From: Clostridia bacterium
Lineage (GTDB): Bacteria; Bacillota; Clostridia; Christensenellales; CAG-138
Reading direction: 5' to 3'
NCBI GenBank assembly: GCA_017416425.1
Contig: JAFQCL010000014.1
Location: forward strand, 1 to 64,000
Length of the DNA stretch: 64,000 nucleotides
Part shown: piece after piece, positions 28,245 through 36,893 of the stretch
Position numbering within the stretch: position 1 is the first letter of the stretch
Layout: each line of letters starts with the position of its first letter
The notes under the pieces: generated by a model
What the model saw: the letters and a program-made list of their open reading frames with translations, nothing else
What the model was told of the DNA's origin: nothing
The model's database searches: none
Program-made: the position numbers and the translations under genes

Positions 28245-29114
28245 TCATGCAATGAATGGATTCTCAAATACCAGATTGAATACAAGCTGATCTAGCAAAA
28301 CCAGCACTCCAAGCACACCCGTATAGACTGCAAAAATGTTTAAACTTTTATTTGCTATGAGCTTTAGCATGAACTTTATGGCAAGAAAACCCGTCACTGC
28401 GGCGAATATCACTCCAATAATTATAGCGGCAATATTATCCCCCGCTATTCCGTTCTCTATCGCGTCAGGCACCTCAATTATTACAGCGCCGCATATGGCA
28501 GGTATGGAGAGCAAAAACGAATACTCGGCAGCGCTTTTCTTTTTTAGTCCAAAAAGTCTCGCGCCAGCTATCGTTGATCCCGACCTGGAAAGACCGGGCA
28601 ATATTGCAGCAACGCCTTGAGCAAGTCCTATTCCAAGCGCTGGGAGAACCTTAAGTTTACTTGTAGAATAAGTCTTTTTAGTAGCAATATTCATAAGCAA
28701 AAGCACGATAGATGTAAGCAAAAAGCTAAAGCCTAAAAACGCTCCGCCGCTTGCTTCATCAATCAGGTCGTTAAATACCAGTGCCAGTATGGTAGTAGCC
28801 AGCGTCGATACAAGCATCATAAGCAAAAGATGCACGTCCTTTGAGCGCATATGCGATCCAAGTTCCGCTTTTTTGCCGGTAAAAAGAAGTTTAAAGCATA
28901 TAAAAAATGCCTTTATCAGTCGCCAAATAAGAGCCCTGTAAACAATCAGTACAGCTATTAGCGTACCAACATGAAGCATAATGGTAAAAAAAAGTGAGCC
29001 TTCATCTATTCCAAACACCTGCTGAAGCAGTACCAGATGTCCTGAGCTTGATATAGGAAGAAATTCACTTAAGCCTTGAATGATTCCAAGTATTATTGCC
29101 TCTAATATGCTCAT
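28245..29114 (-). CDS. uppP: Undecaprenyl-diphosphatase UppP (BacA)
   Basis: UppP removes a phosphate from undecaprenyl diphosphate, recycling the lipid carrier for cell-wall synthesis; extra copies give bacitracin resistance. The 289 residues have about seven to eight helices. The catalytic motifs are QGLSEFLP (13-20) with ISSSGHL (21-27), and the second motif LPGLSRSGSTI near residue 168, which contributes the catalytic serine/arginine. It is the first gene of the uppP-yitT-pepV run. Confidence 0.96.
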   Translation of the reverse strand: MSILEAIILGIIQGLSEFLPISSSGHLVLLQQVFGIDEGSLFFTIMLHVGTLIAVLIVYRALIWRLIKAFFICFKLLFTGKKAELGSHMRSKDVHLLLMMLVSTLATTILALVFNDLIDEASGGAFLGFSFLLTSIVLLLMNIATKKTYSTSKLKVLPALGIGLAQGVAAILPGLSRSGSTIAGARLFGLKKKSAAEYSFLLSIPAICGAVIIEVPDAIENGIAGDNIAAIIIGVIFAAVTGFLAIKFMLKLIANKSLNIFAVYTGVLGVLVLLDQLVFNLVFENPFIA

Positions 29115-29295
29115 TATTCCCTCCGATCTTATTTACATCGCAGCATGCGCATAGCTAAGACATGCTACCATATTTTATTATATTACAAAACTTTCGAATA
29201 ACAATACTTTAAAAGCACAAAATGCACTTATATTTTTTCATAAATTTTAAATATAGCCGGATAGAATACTAAAGTTGAAATCCGCTAAAACTATT

Positions 29296-29316
29296 TTTGT
29301 GCGGCAGACGCACAAA
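29296..29316. repeat. Perfect inverted repeat in the leader of the DUF1540 gene
   Basis: TTTGTGCG, GCAGA, CGCACAAA is a perfect 8-base inverted repeat that ends 33 bases before the DUF1540 start codon. It may be a regulator site or an RNA hairpin; the surrounding sequence shows no clear sigma-A promoter. Confidence 0.5.
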
Positions 29317-29349
29317 CGCAACAATATTAAGATATGGAGGTACAGCAAA

Positions 29350-29523
29350 ATGAGTAAGAGCAAAGTTGGATGTCAGACCATTGGCTGCAGCGTAACAAGC
29401 TGCCGCTTTAACGACGAAGGCAGCTATTGCAAGCTCAACCGCATTGAGGTCGAGCCTTGCTATGACTGCGGAACCGGTAAGCCGGCGGATGAAAGCCTTT
29501 GCGGAAGCTATCAGCATAAATAA
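29350..29523 (+). CDS. Small cysteine-rich DUF1540 protein
   Basis: This 57-residue protein belongs to the DUF1540 family, small proteins with paired cysteines that probably bind a metal. It begins MSKSKVGCQTIGCSVTSCRF and has seven cysteines spaced as C-x4-C-x4-C, then C, C-x2-C and C near the end. Function unknown; clostridial members are widespread. The ATG at 29350 has a TGGAGG site. A terminator follows, so it is a single-gene unit. It lacks a signal peptide, so it acts in the cytoplasm or the spore. Confidence 0.85.
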   Translation: MSKSKVGCQTIGCSVTSCRFNDEGSYCKLNRIEVEPCYDCGTGKPADESLCGSYQHK

Positions 29524-29536
29524 AACGTAAAGTGAC

Positions 29537-29573
29537 CTGCCCACGGATACCTCAGCCTGTGGGCAGCTTTTTT
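29537..29573 (+). terminator. Terminator of the DUF1540 gene
   Basis: CTGCCCAC pairs with GTGGGCAG around a 14-base loop, followed by CTTTTTT. It is a strong, textbook intrinsic terminator. Confidence 0.9.
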
Positions 29574-29642
29574 GACAAGTGATTGTATATTAATCGTTTC
29601 TGTTAACTCTATTTCATTAGATATGATTTTTAATCAAAACGG

Positions 29643-29671
29643 TTGACACTTTTAAAATCGGAGCATATAAT
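29643..29671 (+). promoter_or_regulatory. Consensus sigma-A promoter of the gene at 29705
   Basis: A perfect TTGACA and a perfect TATAAT are spaced by exactly 17 bases. This is the best promoter in the window and should be strong. Confidence 0.9.
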
Positions 29672-29704
29672 AATACCCTCAAAGCTATTTCTGTGGAGGC
29701 TTTT

Positions 29705-30406
29705 ATGGCTGGAGTTGTTGTACATATAGCCATTGCGGATGCAATATTAACCAAGATATCGATGCCTGATGCTGAGCAGTTTTTACTCGGCAACATCGCA
29801 CCAGATGGAGTTATGATGCGTAAAGGATATGTAAGAGCCATGAAAAAGCATTCCCATTTGCGTGACGATATCCCTGATGCTGAATTCTTAAGGAAGGATC
29901 TTAGGCAGCTTTTTAGCGACAGGTTAAATAGATTTACAAAGGATTATGCTATTAAAAACGCCCCCATGTTTTCAGAAATGGCAGGCTACGCTTCTCATCT
30001 TATCACCGATGAACTTTTTATTGCAAGCTCGCGCAAAGACTATGTGTCGGCTATGAATAAGCTTGGCATAGACCAACATGACAGGCGTTTCTATCACAGT
30101 ATAGTAAACTGCATGGATCGTGTGGATCATGAGCTCGCAAAAAAATATCCTTTTACTTATAACGTTGTATCGCTTCTAAAGCTGGCAAGACCGTTCTCTC
30201 TACTCGATTACATATATGCAGACGAGTTGAGCAAAAGCCGAGATTGGGTCGTAACGCATTATTTCATTGAAAAAGAAAGTTCGCATAATGATACGTATAA
30301 CATCATGGATATAAATGATGTTATAACAGGTGTTATATCATTCGACAGTATGAGATCATTTATTGCTGATTCATCCGATGAGATCATAAGAAGAATGCAA
30401 TTATAA
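29705..30406 (+). CDS. Zinc-dependent phospholipase C-like protein
   Basis: The 233 residues start AGVVVHIAIADAIL and continue FLLGNIAPDG (about 27-36), KHSHLRDD near 48-55, and MAGYASHLITDELF near 92-105. The spread of His and Asp residues in an all-helical chain resembles the zinc-dependent phospholipase C/S1-P1 nuclease fold, as found in clostridial proteins annotated this way. There is no signal peptide, so it probably works inside the cell, and its substrate is not known. The ATG at 29705 has a GGAGG site. It is convergent with the TetR gene. Confidence 0.65.
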   Translation: MAGVVVHIAIADAILTKISMPDAEQFLLGNIAPDGVMMRKGYVRAMKKHSHLRDDIPDAEFLRKDLRQLFSDRLNRFTKDYAIKNAPMFSEMAGYASHLITDELFIASSRKDYVSAMNKLGIDQHDRRFYHSIVNCMDRVDHELAKKYPFTYNVVSLLKLARPFSLLDYIYADELSKSRDWVVTHYFIEKESSHNDTYNIMDINDVITGVISFDSMRSFIADSSDEIIRRMQL

Positions 30407-30431
30407 ATGTGTGATCAAAGTTCCTTACCAT

Positions 30432-30959
30432 CTATGGCCGCTTTGATATACTCATCAGCGACTGTTTCAGCATGCCTACGAAAGCTTCCGGAGGCATAAA
30501 AGGAGCCTCTTCCAGCCATTTTTCTATACCCACAATTAGAGCATCTACAAATATATTGACAAAGAACGCGCTATATTCGTTGTTTTGGATCGCATAATCC
30601 AAATATGCGATCATAACAGGACTTAATACATCATGAAAATACTCCTCAAATGAGTTCTGTCCCTTGACTTTCAGTGCATTTATATAAAAAGCTCGATTTT
30701 TATGAAAATATACACAAAGGCTTTTAAGAAAATCCCAGCCATCATCATAAACTCGCTGCTGAGCAGTGTCAATAAACTCGGACTGAAATATCCAGGTAAC
30801 AAGATCGTATTTATCCTTGAAGTGATAATAGAAGCTCTTGCGATTGAGGTTGCAAGCTTCGCAAATATCTCCAACGCTTATTTTAGCAAAAGGTCTTTTT
30901 ATCATCAAGGCCTTCATCGTATTTGCAAATACACGCTTTGTAACATTTGCCCCTGACAT
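30432..30959 (-). CDS. TetR-family regulator, DhaS-like
   Basis: The 175-residue protein has a TetR helix-turn-helix at the N-terminus: KISVGDICEACNLNRKSFYY at about 26-45, with FYYHFKDKYDLV. The C-terminal part resembles that of DhaS, the regulator of dihydroxyacetone kinase, which binds a partner protein rather than a small drug. The ATG at 30957-30959 has a GGTGGAG site; an in-frame GTG four codons earlier lies within it. Its target is unknown: neither neighbour is a drug exporter. Confidence 0.85.
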   Translation of the reverse strand: MSGANVTKRVFANTMKALMIKRPFAKISVGDICEACNLNRKSFYYHFKDKYDLVTWIFQSEFIDTAQQRVYDDGWDFLKSLCVYFHKNRAFYINALKVKGQNSFEEYFHDVLSPVMIAYLDYAIQNNEYSAFFVNIFVDALIVGIEKWLEEAPFMPPEAFVGMLKQSLMSISKRP

Positions 30960-30984
30960 ATAAATCTCCACCCATTACCGATTG

Positions 30985-31887
30985 TCAGTCTTCAAATTTA
31001 AGCATAGTACGCATACCATCTATGCCGCAAACAGCCTCATCTATCCCCGATACACCCGGACTTAGTTCCGGATTTATGAGTGATGGACTATAGTGGGTTA
31101 GCCACAAACGCTTTACCTTAGCGTTTTTTGCTATATTGATAGCCTCGCTGAACAGCATATGCCTTGTTATCACCGCCCTCTCCAGTTTTTCTTCATCCTC
31201 ATACATTCCTTCGCATACGAAAAGATCGGCATTTTTCACCATTTGCTCTATTACAGGTATAGGGCGCGTGTCCGTACAATAGCAGAATTTGAGCCCCTTT
31301 CTGGGTTCTCCCATTACCATATCCCGAGTATATACGATATCACCATGAGAAGCGCTGCCTGTCTTTTGAATAATCCCCCAAAGCGCTACCGGAATTCCAA
31401 GCTCTATCGCCTTTTGTGGTATGAACTTACCCAGCCTTGATATCTCAACAACGCAGCCAAAGCATTCCATAGTATGATACAGCATAAATGGGGTCATTAG
31501 ATAATCCTTTATACTAAAAGTTCCCATCTGATCATTGAGCTCTAAAAACTCAATGCCAAATGGAAGCTCAGGCGCGATCACCCTAAGAGAATTCACCACC
31601 CGCTGCACACCTACAGGGCCTATTATCGTGATACGCTCCGTTCTTCCTTCGTTTCCCATGGATAAAAGCAAACCCGGAAGTCCACTTACATGATCGGCAT
31701 GAAAATGAGTGATAAAAATCGCATCGATCGGCTTAAAGGTAAGGCCGCATTCTTTTATGGCAATCTGAGTACCCTCACCACAGTCTATCAAGATCGAAGA
31801 ACCGTTATTTCTTAGCATGCACGAGGATAGATGCCTGTTTTTAAGCGGCATAGAGCCGCCGGTTCCAAGTAGAATCACTTCCAGCAT
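30985..31887 (-). CDS. rnz: Ribonuclease Z
   Basis: RNase Z cuts the 3' trailer from tRNA precursors. The 300 residues form a metallo-beta-lactamase fold with HFHADHVSGLPGLL (His61, His63, Asp65, His66) binding the two zinc ions. Further His ligands are expected in YHTMECFGC, ITRHMLFSE and LTHYSPS. Length matches the RNase Z (not the short ElaC-less) family. It is transcribed in the direction of TetR, 25 bases away. Confidence 0.9.
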   Translation of the reverse strand: MLEVILLGTGGSMPLKNRHLSSCMLRNNGSSILIDCGEGTQIAIKECGLTFKPIDAIFITHFHADHVSGLPGLLLSMGNEGRTERITIIGPVGVQRVVNSLRVIAPELPFGIEFLELNDQMGTFSIKDYLMTPFMLYHTMECFGCVVEISRLGKFIPQKAIELGIPVALWGIIQKTGSASHGDIVYTRDMVMGEPRKGLKFCYCTDTRPIPVIEQMVKNADLFVCEGMYEDEEKLERAVITRHMLFSEAINIAKNAKVKRLWLTHYSPSLINPELSPGVSGIDEAVCGIDGMRTMLKFED

Positions 31888-31963
31888 TTTTCTGCTCCAT
31901 AAAATATCATAGTCTAATAAACTTATTATCCATCAAAGCTTCGAATAAATCACTACTGCTATG

Positions 31964-33556
31964 CTACTTGCGCAAGCCACGCCTCTTTATCGAAAGCAAG
32001 GCGCCTATACGTTCTACTCCGCGTCCCACTTTTATCAAGCTGAACATCCTATTCGAGGCTATATCAAGGAACTTTGCAATATCCCTCTCATCGCTTTGAT
32101 CCATGACAAACACCGCGGAATTTTGCTTATTTTTAGAAGGCACGTCCGCTTCACTTTTTGCGCTGTACGTTAAGACCGCAACGGGCACTTTCTTTTCATC
32201 ACATTTTTCCATCAGCGCAAAAATCTCTCTGTCGTCTTTATTACGCAACGATTCAGCGCCTACTCCTATAACAACAAGCGCCACACCTTTAAGCAGCTTA
32301 TCTATATTAATGGCCTTGAGTATCGTTTCAGCATTATTAGTATACTCTATTCCAAGTAAACAGTGCAACATGGCAGAGGCGCCTCCGGCACAGCCTGCTC
32401 CAACCACGCGATCCAGATCCACGCTAAAACTTTCGGTAAGCCTTGCTTTAAGATTCTCCATTCCAAGATCAAGATATTCCCGATCGCTATCCATCATATG
32501 CACTCGCCGTGAAAACACTTTAACGGCTCCATTTTCGCCGCTAAAGTTTGTATGCTCTCTCACTATCAAAGAGAATTTTGTATTCTTTATCATTGGATGC
32601 ATGAACTCAGTATCAATCCGCACTATCTTTAATAGATCCTCACTGTCTCCAGTTAGTTCAAGACCCTCATTATCATAAAATTTTACACCAAGAGCGCGAG
32701 CACACCCCATACCACCATCGCATGAGTATACCTCGTCAAGCGCGATTATAACATTCCTTATCCCCTCATCAAGAACACGGCATATGATCTCACCCGCTCC
32801 AAAGGATGATGTCCTCTGCGCATTATCATAAGGATGGGCACTCAGCGCTTCAGTTATATCAACGATCGCGCGGTCACCATAGAGTATGCCATATTTTGCT
32901 TTTTGAGGCAATAAATCGGCGTTTTTCACCTCGATCTCCCTTGTTGCGCCATTACATGCCATAACTAGCGCTTCAACGGTTCCGTTCCCTCCATCCGTTA
33001 TAGGCAAAGGCACCACCTTGACTCCAGGAATATTACGCCTTGCCGCTATCGTAAGACGTTTTATAGCCTCAAGCGAAGTAAAGCCGTCTTTAAAGCCTTC
33101 AGGAGCTATCATTATCTTAAGACCTTTTCCGGATAGCTTACGCCTGCCGCGTTTTTTTGAAACAACTACATCGGTCAGATCATAGTCGCCGCCCGTTATT
33201 CTGCCATTTGACTGTATCACGCCAAAATATGTAAGTCCATCTATGCGCTCAAGCCTGTTGTTCTCATAGTATGGATGGGTGGACGCAAAATACATGTTAA
33301 TGCCGGCATCATCGTCAAGCTTTTTATATATATTTCTCATCACCTTAAGCGAACCATGTGTAAATACCATCATGTATATGTTTACATCTGATGGATGCTC
33401 GGGAGCTCTGAATCCACCATATAGCCTGAGGCCTTCAACATCGGACAGCGTAAGTACTGAAAAAAGCTCCTCACAAATTATACTAAGTGTTTCCTTCTCA
33501 GAATACTCCTCCAACATATCAAAGCGTATTCCCAGACCAAATGAGCCAACTTCCAT
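31964..33556 (-). CDS. Glycerate-kinase-like protein with an extra N-terminal domain
   Basis: Residues about 146-530 resemble glycerate 2-kinase (GlxK/GarK family): KIMIAPEGFKDGFTSLEAI matches the family start PDSFKG, and PITDGGNGTVEALV at about 185-198 matches DGGEGT. GCAGGASAM replaces the usual GAGAAGG. Normal members are about 375 residues long, so the first 145 residues are an added domain. It contains LYGGFRAPEHPSDVNIY and TYFGVIQSNG and matches no family I know. Several catalytic positions differ, so the substrate may not be glycerate. It starts 98 bases after clpC ends, behind a probable terminator. Confidence 0.65.
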   Translation of the reverse strand: MEVGSFGLGIRFDMLEEYSEKETLSIICEELFSVLTLSDVEGLRLYGGFRAPEHPSDVNIYMMVFTHGSLKVMRNIYKKLDDDAGINMYFASTHPYYENNRLERIDGLTYFGVIQSNGRITGGDYDLTDVVVSKKRGRRKLSGKGLKIMIAPEGFKDGFTSLEAIKRLTIAARRNIPGVKVVPLPITDGGNGTVEALVMACNGATREIEVKNADLLPQKAKYGILYGDRAIVDITEALSAHPYDNAQRTSSFGAGEIICRVLDEGIRNVIIALDEVYSCDGGMGCARALGVKFYDNEGLELTGDSEDLLKIVRIDTEFMHPMIKNTKFSLIVREHTNFSGENGAVKVFSRRVHMMDSDREYLDLGMENLKARLTESFSVDLDRVVGAGCAGGASAMLHCLLGIEYTNNAETILKAINIDKLLKGVALVVIGVGAESLRNKDDREIFALMEKCDEKKVPVAVLTYSAKSEADVPSKNKQNSAVFVMDQSDERDIAKFLDIASNRMFSLIKVGRGVERIGALLSIKRRGLRK

Positions 33557-33580
33557 AAGCGACCTCCTATTTAATTTAAA

Positions 33581-33612
33581 AGCGCGGCAGAGTGATAAAC
33601 ATCTGTCACGCT
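33581..33612 (-). terminator. Probable terminator of clpC
   Basis: On the minus strand, AGCGTGACAGA pairs with TCTGCCGCGCT (one mismatch, one G-U), followed by TTTAAATT. It sits between clpC and the glycerate-kinase-like gene. Confidence 0.55.
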
Positions 33613-33654
33613 ATATCAATCATATCTTAGCTTACCATAAATAGCACTTAATTG

Positions 33655-36138
33655 TCACTTATCTTTTGGTTTAAAGGTAAGTGAATCATCGATCACGCCC
33701 ACTTCAACCTTGTCACCTATGCTTATATTCCCTGAAAGTATAGCTTCACTCAGGCTGTCCTCCACCATATGCTGGATCGCGCGTCTAAGCGGTCTTGCGC
33801 CGTATACGGGGTCAAATCCCTCACTTGCAAGAAAGGCAATAGCATCATCCGTAAATGACAGCTCCACATCCCTCTCCTTCATTCGTACGACAACGCTTCT
33901 AAGCATAAGCTTCACTATCTGTGCAGTTTGCTCCTTTTCAAGGGGATGGAATACTATTATCTCATCTATTCTATTTAAAAACTCGGGCTTAAACTGGCGT
34001 TTTAATTCCGCCATCATATGCTCGCGCATCGACTCATAGGTGCGTTCCTGAGATTTTTCTGCAAAGCCCAATGATTTTTGATGCGCCGCAGCAAAAGCGC
34101 CGACATTTGAAGTAAGTATGATTATGGTGTTTTTAAAGTCAACCGTTCTTCCCTTCGAATCGGTTAGCCTTCCGTCCTCCAATATCTGAAGGAGCATGTT
34201 AAAAACGTCATCATGCGCCTTTTCAAGCTCATCAAACAATATCACACTATAGGGTCTGCGCCTTACCTTTTCGGTAAGCTGTCCACCATCGTCAAAGCCT
34301 ACATAGCCGGGAGGTGAGCCTATAAGCTTTGATATCGAATGCGACTCACGGTATTCCGACATATCAAGGCGTATCATAGCGTTTTCATCTCCAAACATGG
34401 CTTCGGCAAGCGCTTTTGCAAGCTCTGTTTTACCAACACCCGTGGGTCCTAAAAAGAGGAATGAACCGATTGGCCTTCTAGGATCCTTAAGTCCGGCTCC
34501 CGAGCGCCTCATAGCCTTTGCGATCGCGGATATGGCCTCATCCTGGCCTATTACACGTTTATGAAGCAGCTCTTCAAGCTTTAAGAGCCTTTCATTATCG
34601 GTTTCGGTAAGCTGCTGAACAGGTATTCCCGTCCAAAGATTGACCACTTCCGCTATATCCTCAGCAGTAACTACCGCATCGGTGTTATCTCTGAAGCTGC
34701 TCCATTTACTTCTCACAGTCTCTATCTCTTCATGCAGCTTTGTTATCTTATCTCGAAGCATGGCGGCACGTTCATAGTTTTGATTGCTTACGGCCTCCTC
34801 CTTCTCCACCATAAGCGCCTCGAGCTGCGTTTCCTGCTCCTTAACGTCCTGAGGGGCATTATGAGCCTTCAATCTTACACGACTCGCCGCCTCATCCATA
34901 AGGTCTATCGCTTTATCGGGAAGGAACCTGTCCGCAATGTAACGCCCGGATAGATCTACAGCCGCCTTGAGGGTCTCATCGGGAATGGTAAGCTTATGAT
35001 GCGCCTCATATTTGTCGCGAAGCCCCAATAATATCTGATAGGTTTCATCGGAGGTCGGCTCATTTACCTTAACAGGCTGCAATCTTCTTTCAAATGCGCT
35101 GTCCTTTTCAATATAGCGTCTATACTCATCGGGCGTTGTAGCTCCTATAAGCTGAAGCTTTCCACGCGCAAGCTCCGGCTTTAGCATATTCGATGCATCC
35201 GCACTGCCCTCCGTTGCGCCAAGCCCTACTATCGTATGAAGCTCATCTATAAAAAGTATCAGGTTGGGGTTCTCTGTAAATGTACTTATACATTCCTTAA
35301 AGCGTTCTTCAAATTCACCCCTGTATTTTGTCCCAGCGACCATGGAGCCAGTATCAATCGATATAATGCGCTTATTTTTCAAAAGCTCAGGCACCCTTCC
35401 GCTGACAATCATCTGCGCAAGGCCTTCGATTATGGCACTTTTGCCTACGCCGGGGTCTCCTAAAAGTACGGGATTATTCTTTGTTCTTCTGCACAGTATC
35501 TGTATTACACGCTGTATTTCATCCTCACGCCCTATAACAGGATCAAGCATGCCATCCGCAGCCAGCTTTGTTATATCCTTACCATACTTATTTATAGCTT
35601 GAGCATCGCTTCCCGGATCCTGCTTTACAACCGAATTTTGCTGTTGTATGGGCTGCCTCCGCATTATCACACGGAAAACGCCACCATTATCTATCTGTTC
35701 AAGGCGATTTGCCAGTACAGTAGCTCTAAGTTCATCCGGGTCTACACCAAACGTAGCAAGCAGCTTTGAGGCAACGCATTCACTGTCATCAAGTATGGCT
35801 AGTAAAATGTGTTCAGTACCTACATAATTATTATGTAGGTCTCTTGCCTCGTATAAGCTTGTTTCGATGATTTTTTTGGTTCTTGGGGTAAAACCGAAAG
35901 CATTGGTAAAATGATAATTTCCTGCTCCGATCACCTCTTCAAGTTTTTTATGTACATCGGAATAAGTAACACCATGAGCCGCGAGAGCTTTGGCTGCAAC
36001 GCACTCTTCATATTTTAATAGACCCATCAAAATGTGTTCGCTTCCAATGTAATTATGTCCAGTTGCTTTTGCATACTCCTGAGCGGTGTATATGGCCGCT
36101 CTTGCAACCTCGGTAAATCTGTCAAACATATTTCCCAT
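33655..36138 (-). CDS. clpC: ATP-dependent Clp protease ATP-binding subunit ClpC
   Basis: ClpC unfolds damaged or tagged proteins and feeds them to ClpP. The 827 residues contain two N-terminal repeats (about 1-145), AAA domain 1 with GDPGVGKS at 227-234, a UVR-like middle region (KEEAVSNQNYERAAMLRDKI), and AAA domain 2 with GPTGVGKT near 565 and GSPPGYVGFDDGGQLTE. The usual operon partners ctsR, mcsA and mcsB are absent. The promoter region shows no CtsR heptad repeats, so control differs from the Bacillus pattern. Confidence 0.95.
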   Translation of the reverse strand: MGNMFDRFTEVARAAIYTAQEYAKATGHNYIGSEHILMGLLKYEECVAAKALAAHGVTYSDVHKKLEEVIGAGNYHFTNAFGFTPRTKKIIETSLYEARDLHNNYVGTEHILLAILDDSECVASKLLATFGVDPDELRATVLANRLEQIDNGGVFRVIMRRQPIQQQNSVVKQDPGSDAQAINKYGKDITKLAADGMLDPVIGREDEIQRVIQILCRRTKNNPVLLGDPGVGKSAIIEGLAQMIVSGRVPELLKNKRIISIDTGSMVAGTKYRGEFEERFKECISTFTENPNLILFIDELHTIVGLGATEGSADASNMLKPELARGKLQLIGATTPDEYRRYIEKDSAFERRLQPVKVNEPTSDETYQILLGLRDKYEAHHKLTIPDETLKAAVDLSGRYIADRFLPDKAIDLMDEAASRVRLKAHNAPQDVKEQETQLEALMVEKEEAVSNQNYERAAMLRDKITKLHEEIETVRSKWSSFRDNTDAVVTAEDIAEVVNLWTGIPVQQLTETDNERLLKLEELLHKRVIGQDEAISAIAKAMRRSGAGLKDPRRPIGSFLFLGPTGVGKTELAKALAEAMFGDENAMIRLDMSEYRESHSISKLIGSPPGYVGFDDGGQLTEKVRRRPYSVILFDELEKAHDDVFNMLLQILEDGRLTDSKGRTVDFKNTIIILTSNVGAFAAAHQKSLGFAEKSQERTYESMREHMMAELKRQFKPEFLNRIDEIIVFHPLEKEQTAQIVKLMLRSVVVRMKERDVELSFTDDAIAFLASEGFDPVYGARPLRRAIQHMVEDSLSEAILSGNISIGDKVEVGVIDDSLTFKPKDK

Positions 36139-36228
36139 GCTTTTCTCCTAACGCTCCTTATTGCCTGTATTTTTTCTCATATCCGTATATTTAGCATCTC
36201 GGAGCATATTAATTATTACTCAAGACAA

Positions 36229-36256
36229 ATTATACCACTCAAAAGAAAGTCGTCAA
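36229..36256 (-). promoter_or_regulatory. Sigma-A promoter of clpC
   Basis: On the minus strand, TTGACG (36251-36256) and a perfect TATAAT (36229-36234) are 16 bases apart, leaving a leader of about 85 bases. Confidence 0.7.
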
Positions 36257-36301
36257 GCACTCCTTTTGTTGTTCACCAATATGTTCAAATCTTTCCAAAG
36301 T

Positions 36302-36883
36302 TCAGTTCTGATTTTGATCCCACATATCATATTTTTTAGGCAATCTAAGCAGTTTTTCGATAAATACGCAGTACAGCACTGAAGAAACAGCCGCCGAAAG
36401 TACAAATTCCTCAACCTCCCGCTCCGTCGTCCGCTCTGAATTCATTATTTTTGCGGCATCGCGTACCTGCTGTATGAAGGCAAGCGCCGTATTACTTACA
36501 ACGTTTGAAAAAGCGTTGTAGGTCTCGCGTATCGATTCTTCCTCCGTGTCATAGGGCAGTATTTTCTTTATCTGCATCATGGGCAAGCTTTGCTTTAAAC
36601 AACATATCATTATCAAATATGCAAGATGCATCCTGCCATACCGTTTTTTTATAGGCGGCGGCATTAGCTTCATCCTGACATAATTGTTTACTGCAGATGT
36701 AGTTATAAAAGGATCATCAGCCTCAGGATTAGGTATAAAGCTCAGATATTTTTTCGCTATAATAATTATCTGATCAACATAAAACGGCATGTCAGGCAGC
36801 TCCTCAAAAGTAGGAAGATGATAGCTTCGCATAAAATTCTCCCACCTGTCAAGTTTAGCCGCGATAAGGGCCTTATCGTGCAT
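36302..36883 (-). CDS. DUF1836 protein, MerR-like helix-turn-helix
   Basis: The 193 residues belong to the DUF1836 family, putative transcription regulators of Firmicutes with a MerR-like DNA-binding region. Here VNNYVRMKLMPPPIKKRYGR at about 79-98 looks like the winged helix, followed by LAYLIMICCLKQSLPM. Target genes are unknown. The ATG at 36881-36883 has an AGGAGG site; a longer frame overlaps degV and is not preferred. It lies 10 bases after degV, so the pair are co-transcribed. Confidence 0.85.
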   Translation of the reverse strand: MHDKALIAAKLDRWENFMRSYHLPTFEELPDMPFYVDQIIIIAKKYLSFIPNPEADDPFITTSAVNNYVRMKLMPPPIKKRYGRMHLAYLIMICCLKQSLPMMQIKKILPYDTEEESIRETYNAFSNVVSNTALAFIQQVRDAAKIMNSERTTEREVEEFVLSAAVSSVLYCVFIEKLLRLPKKYDMWDQNQN

Positions 36884-36893
36884 TTTTATCCTC

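Noticed and set aside
36139-36301. CtsR operator upstream of clpC
   Set aside because: No tandem heptad repeat of the GGTCAAA type is present on either strand.
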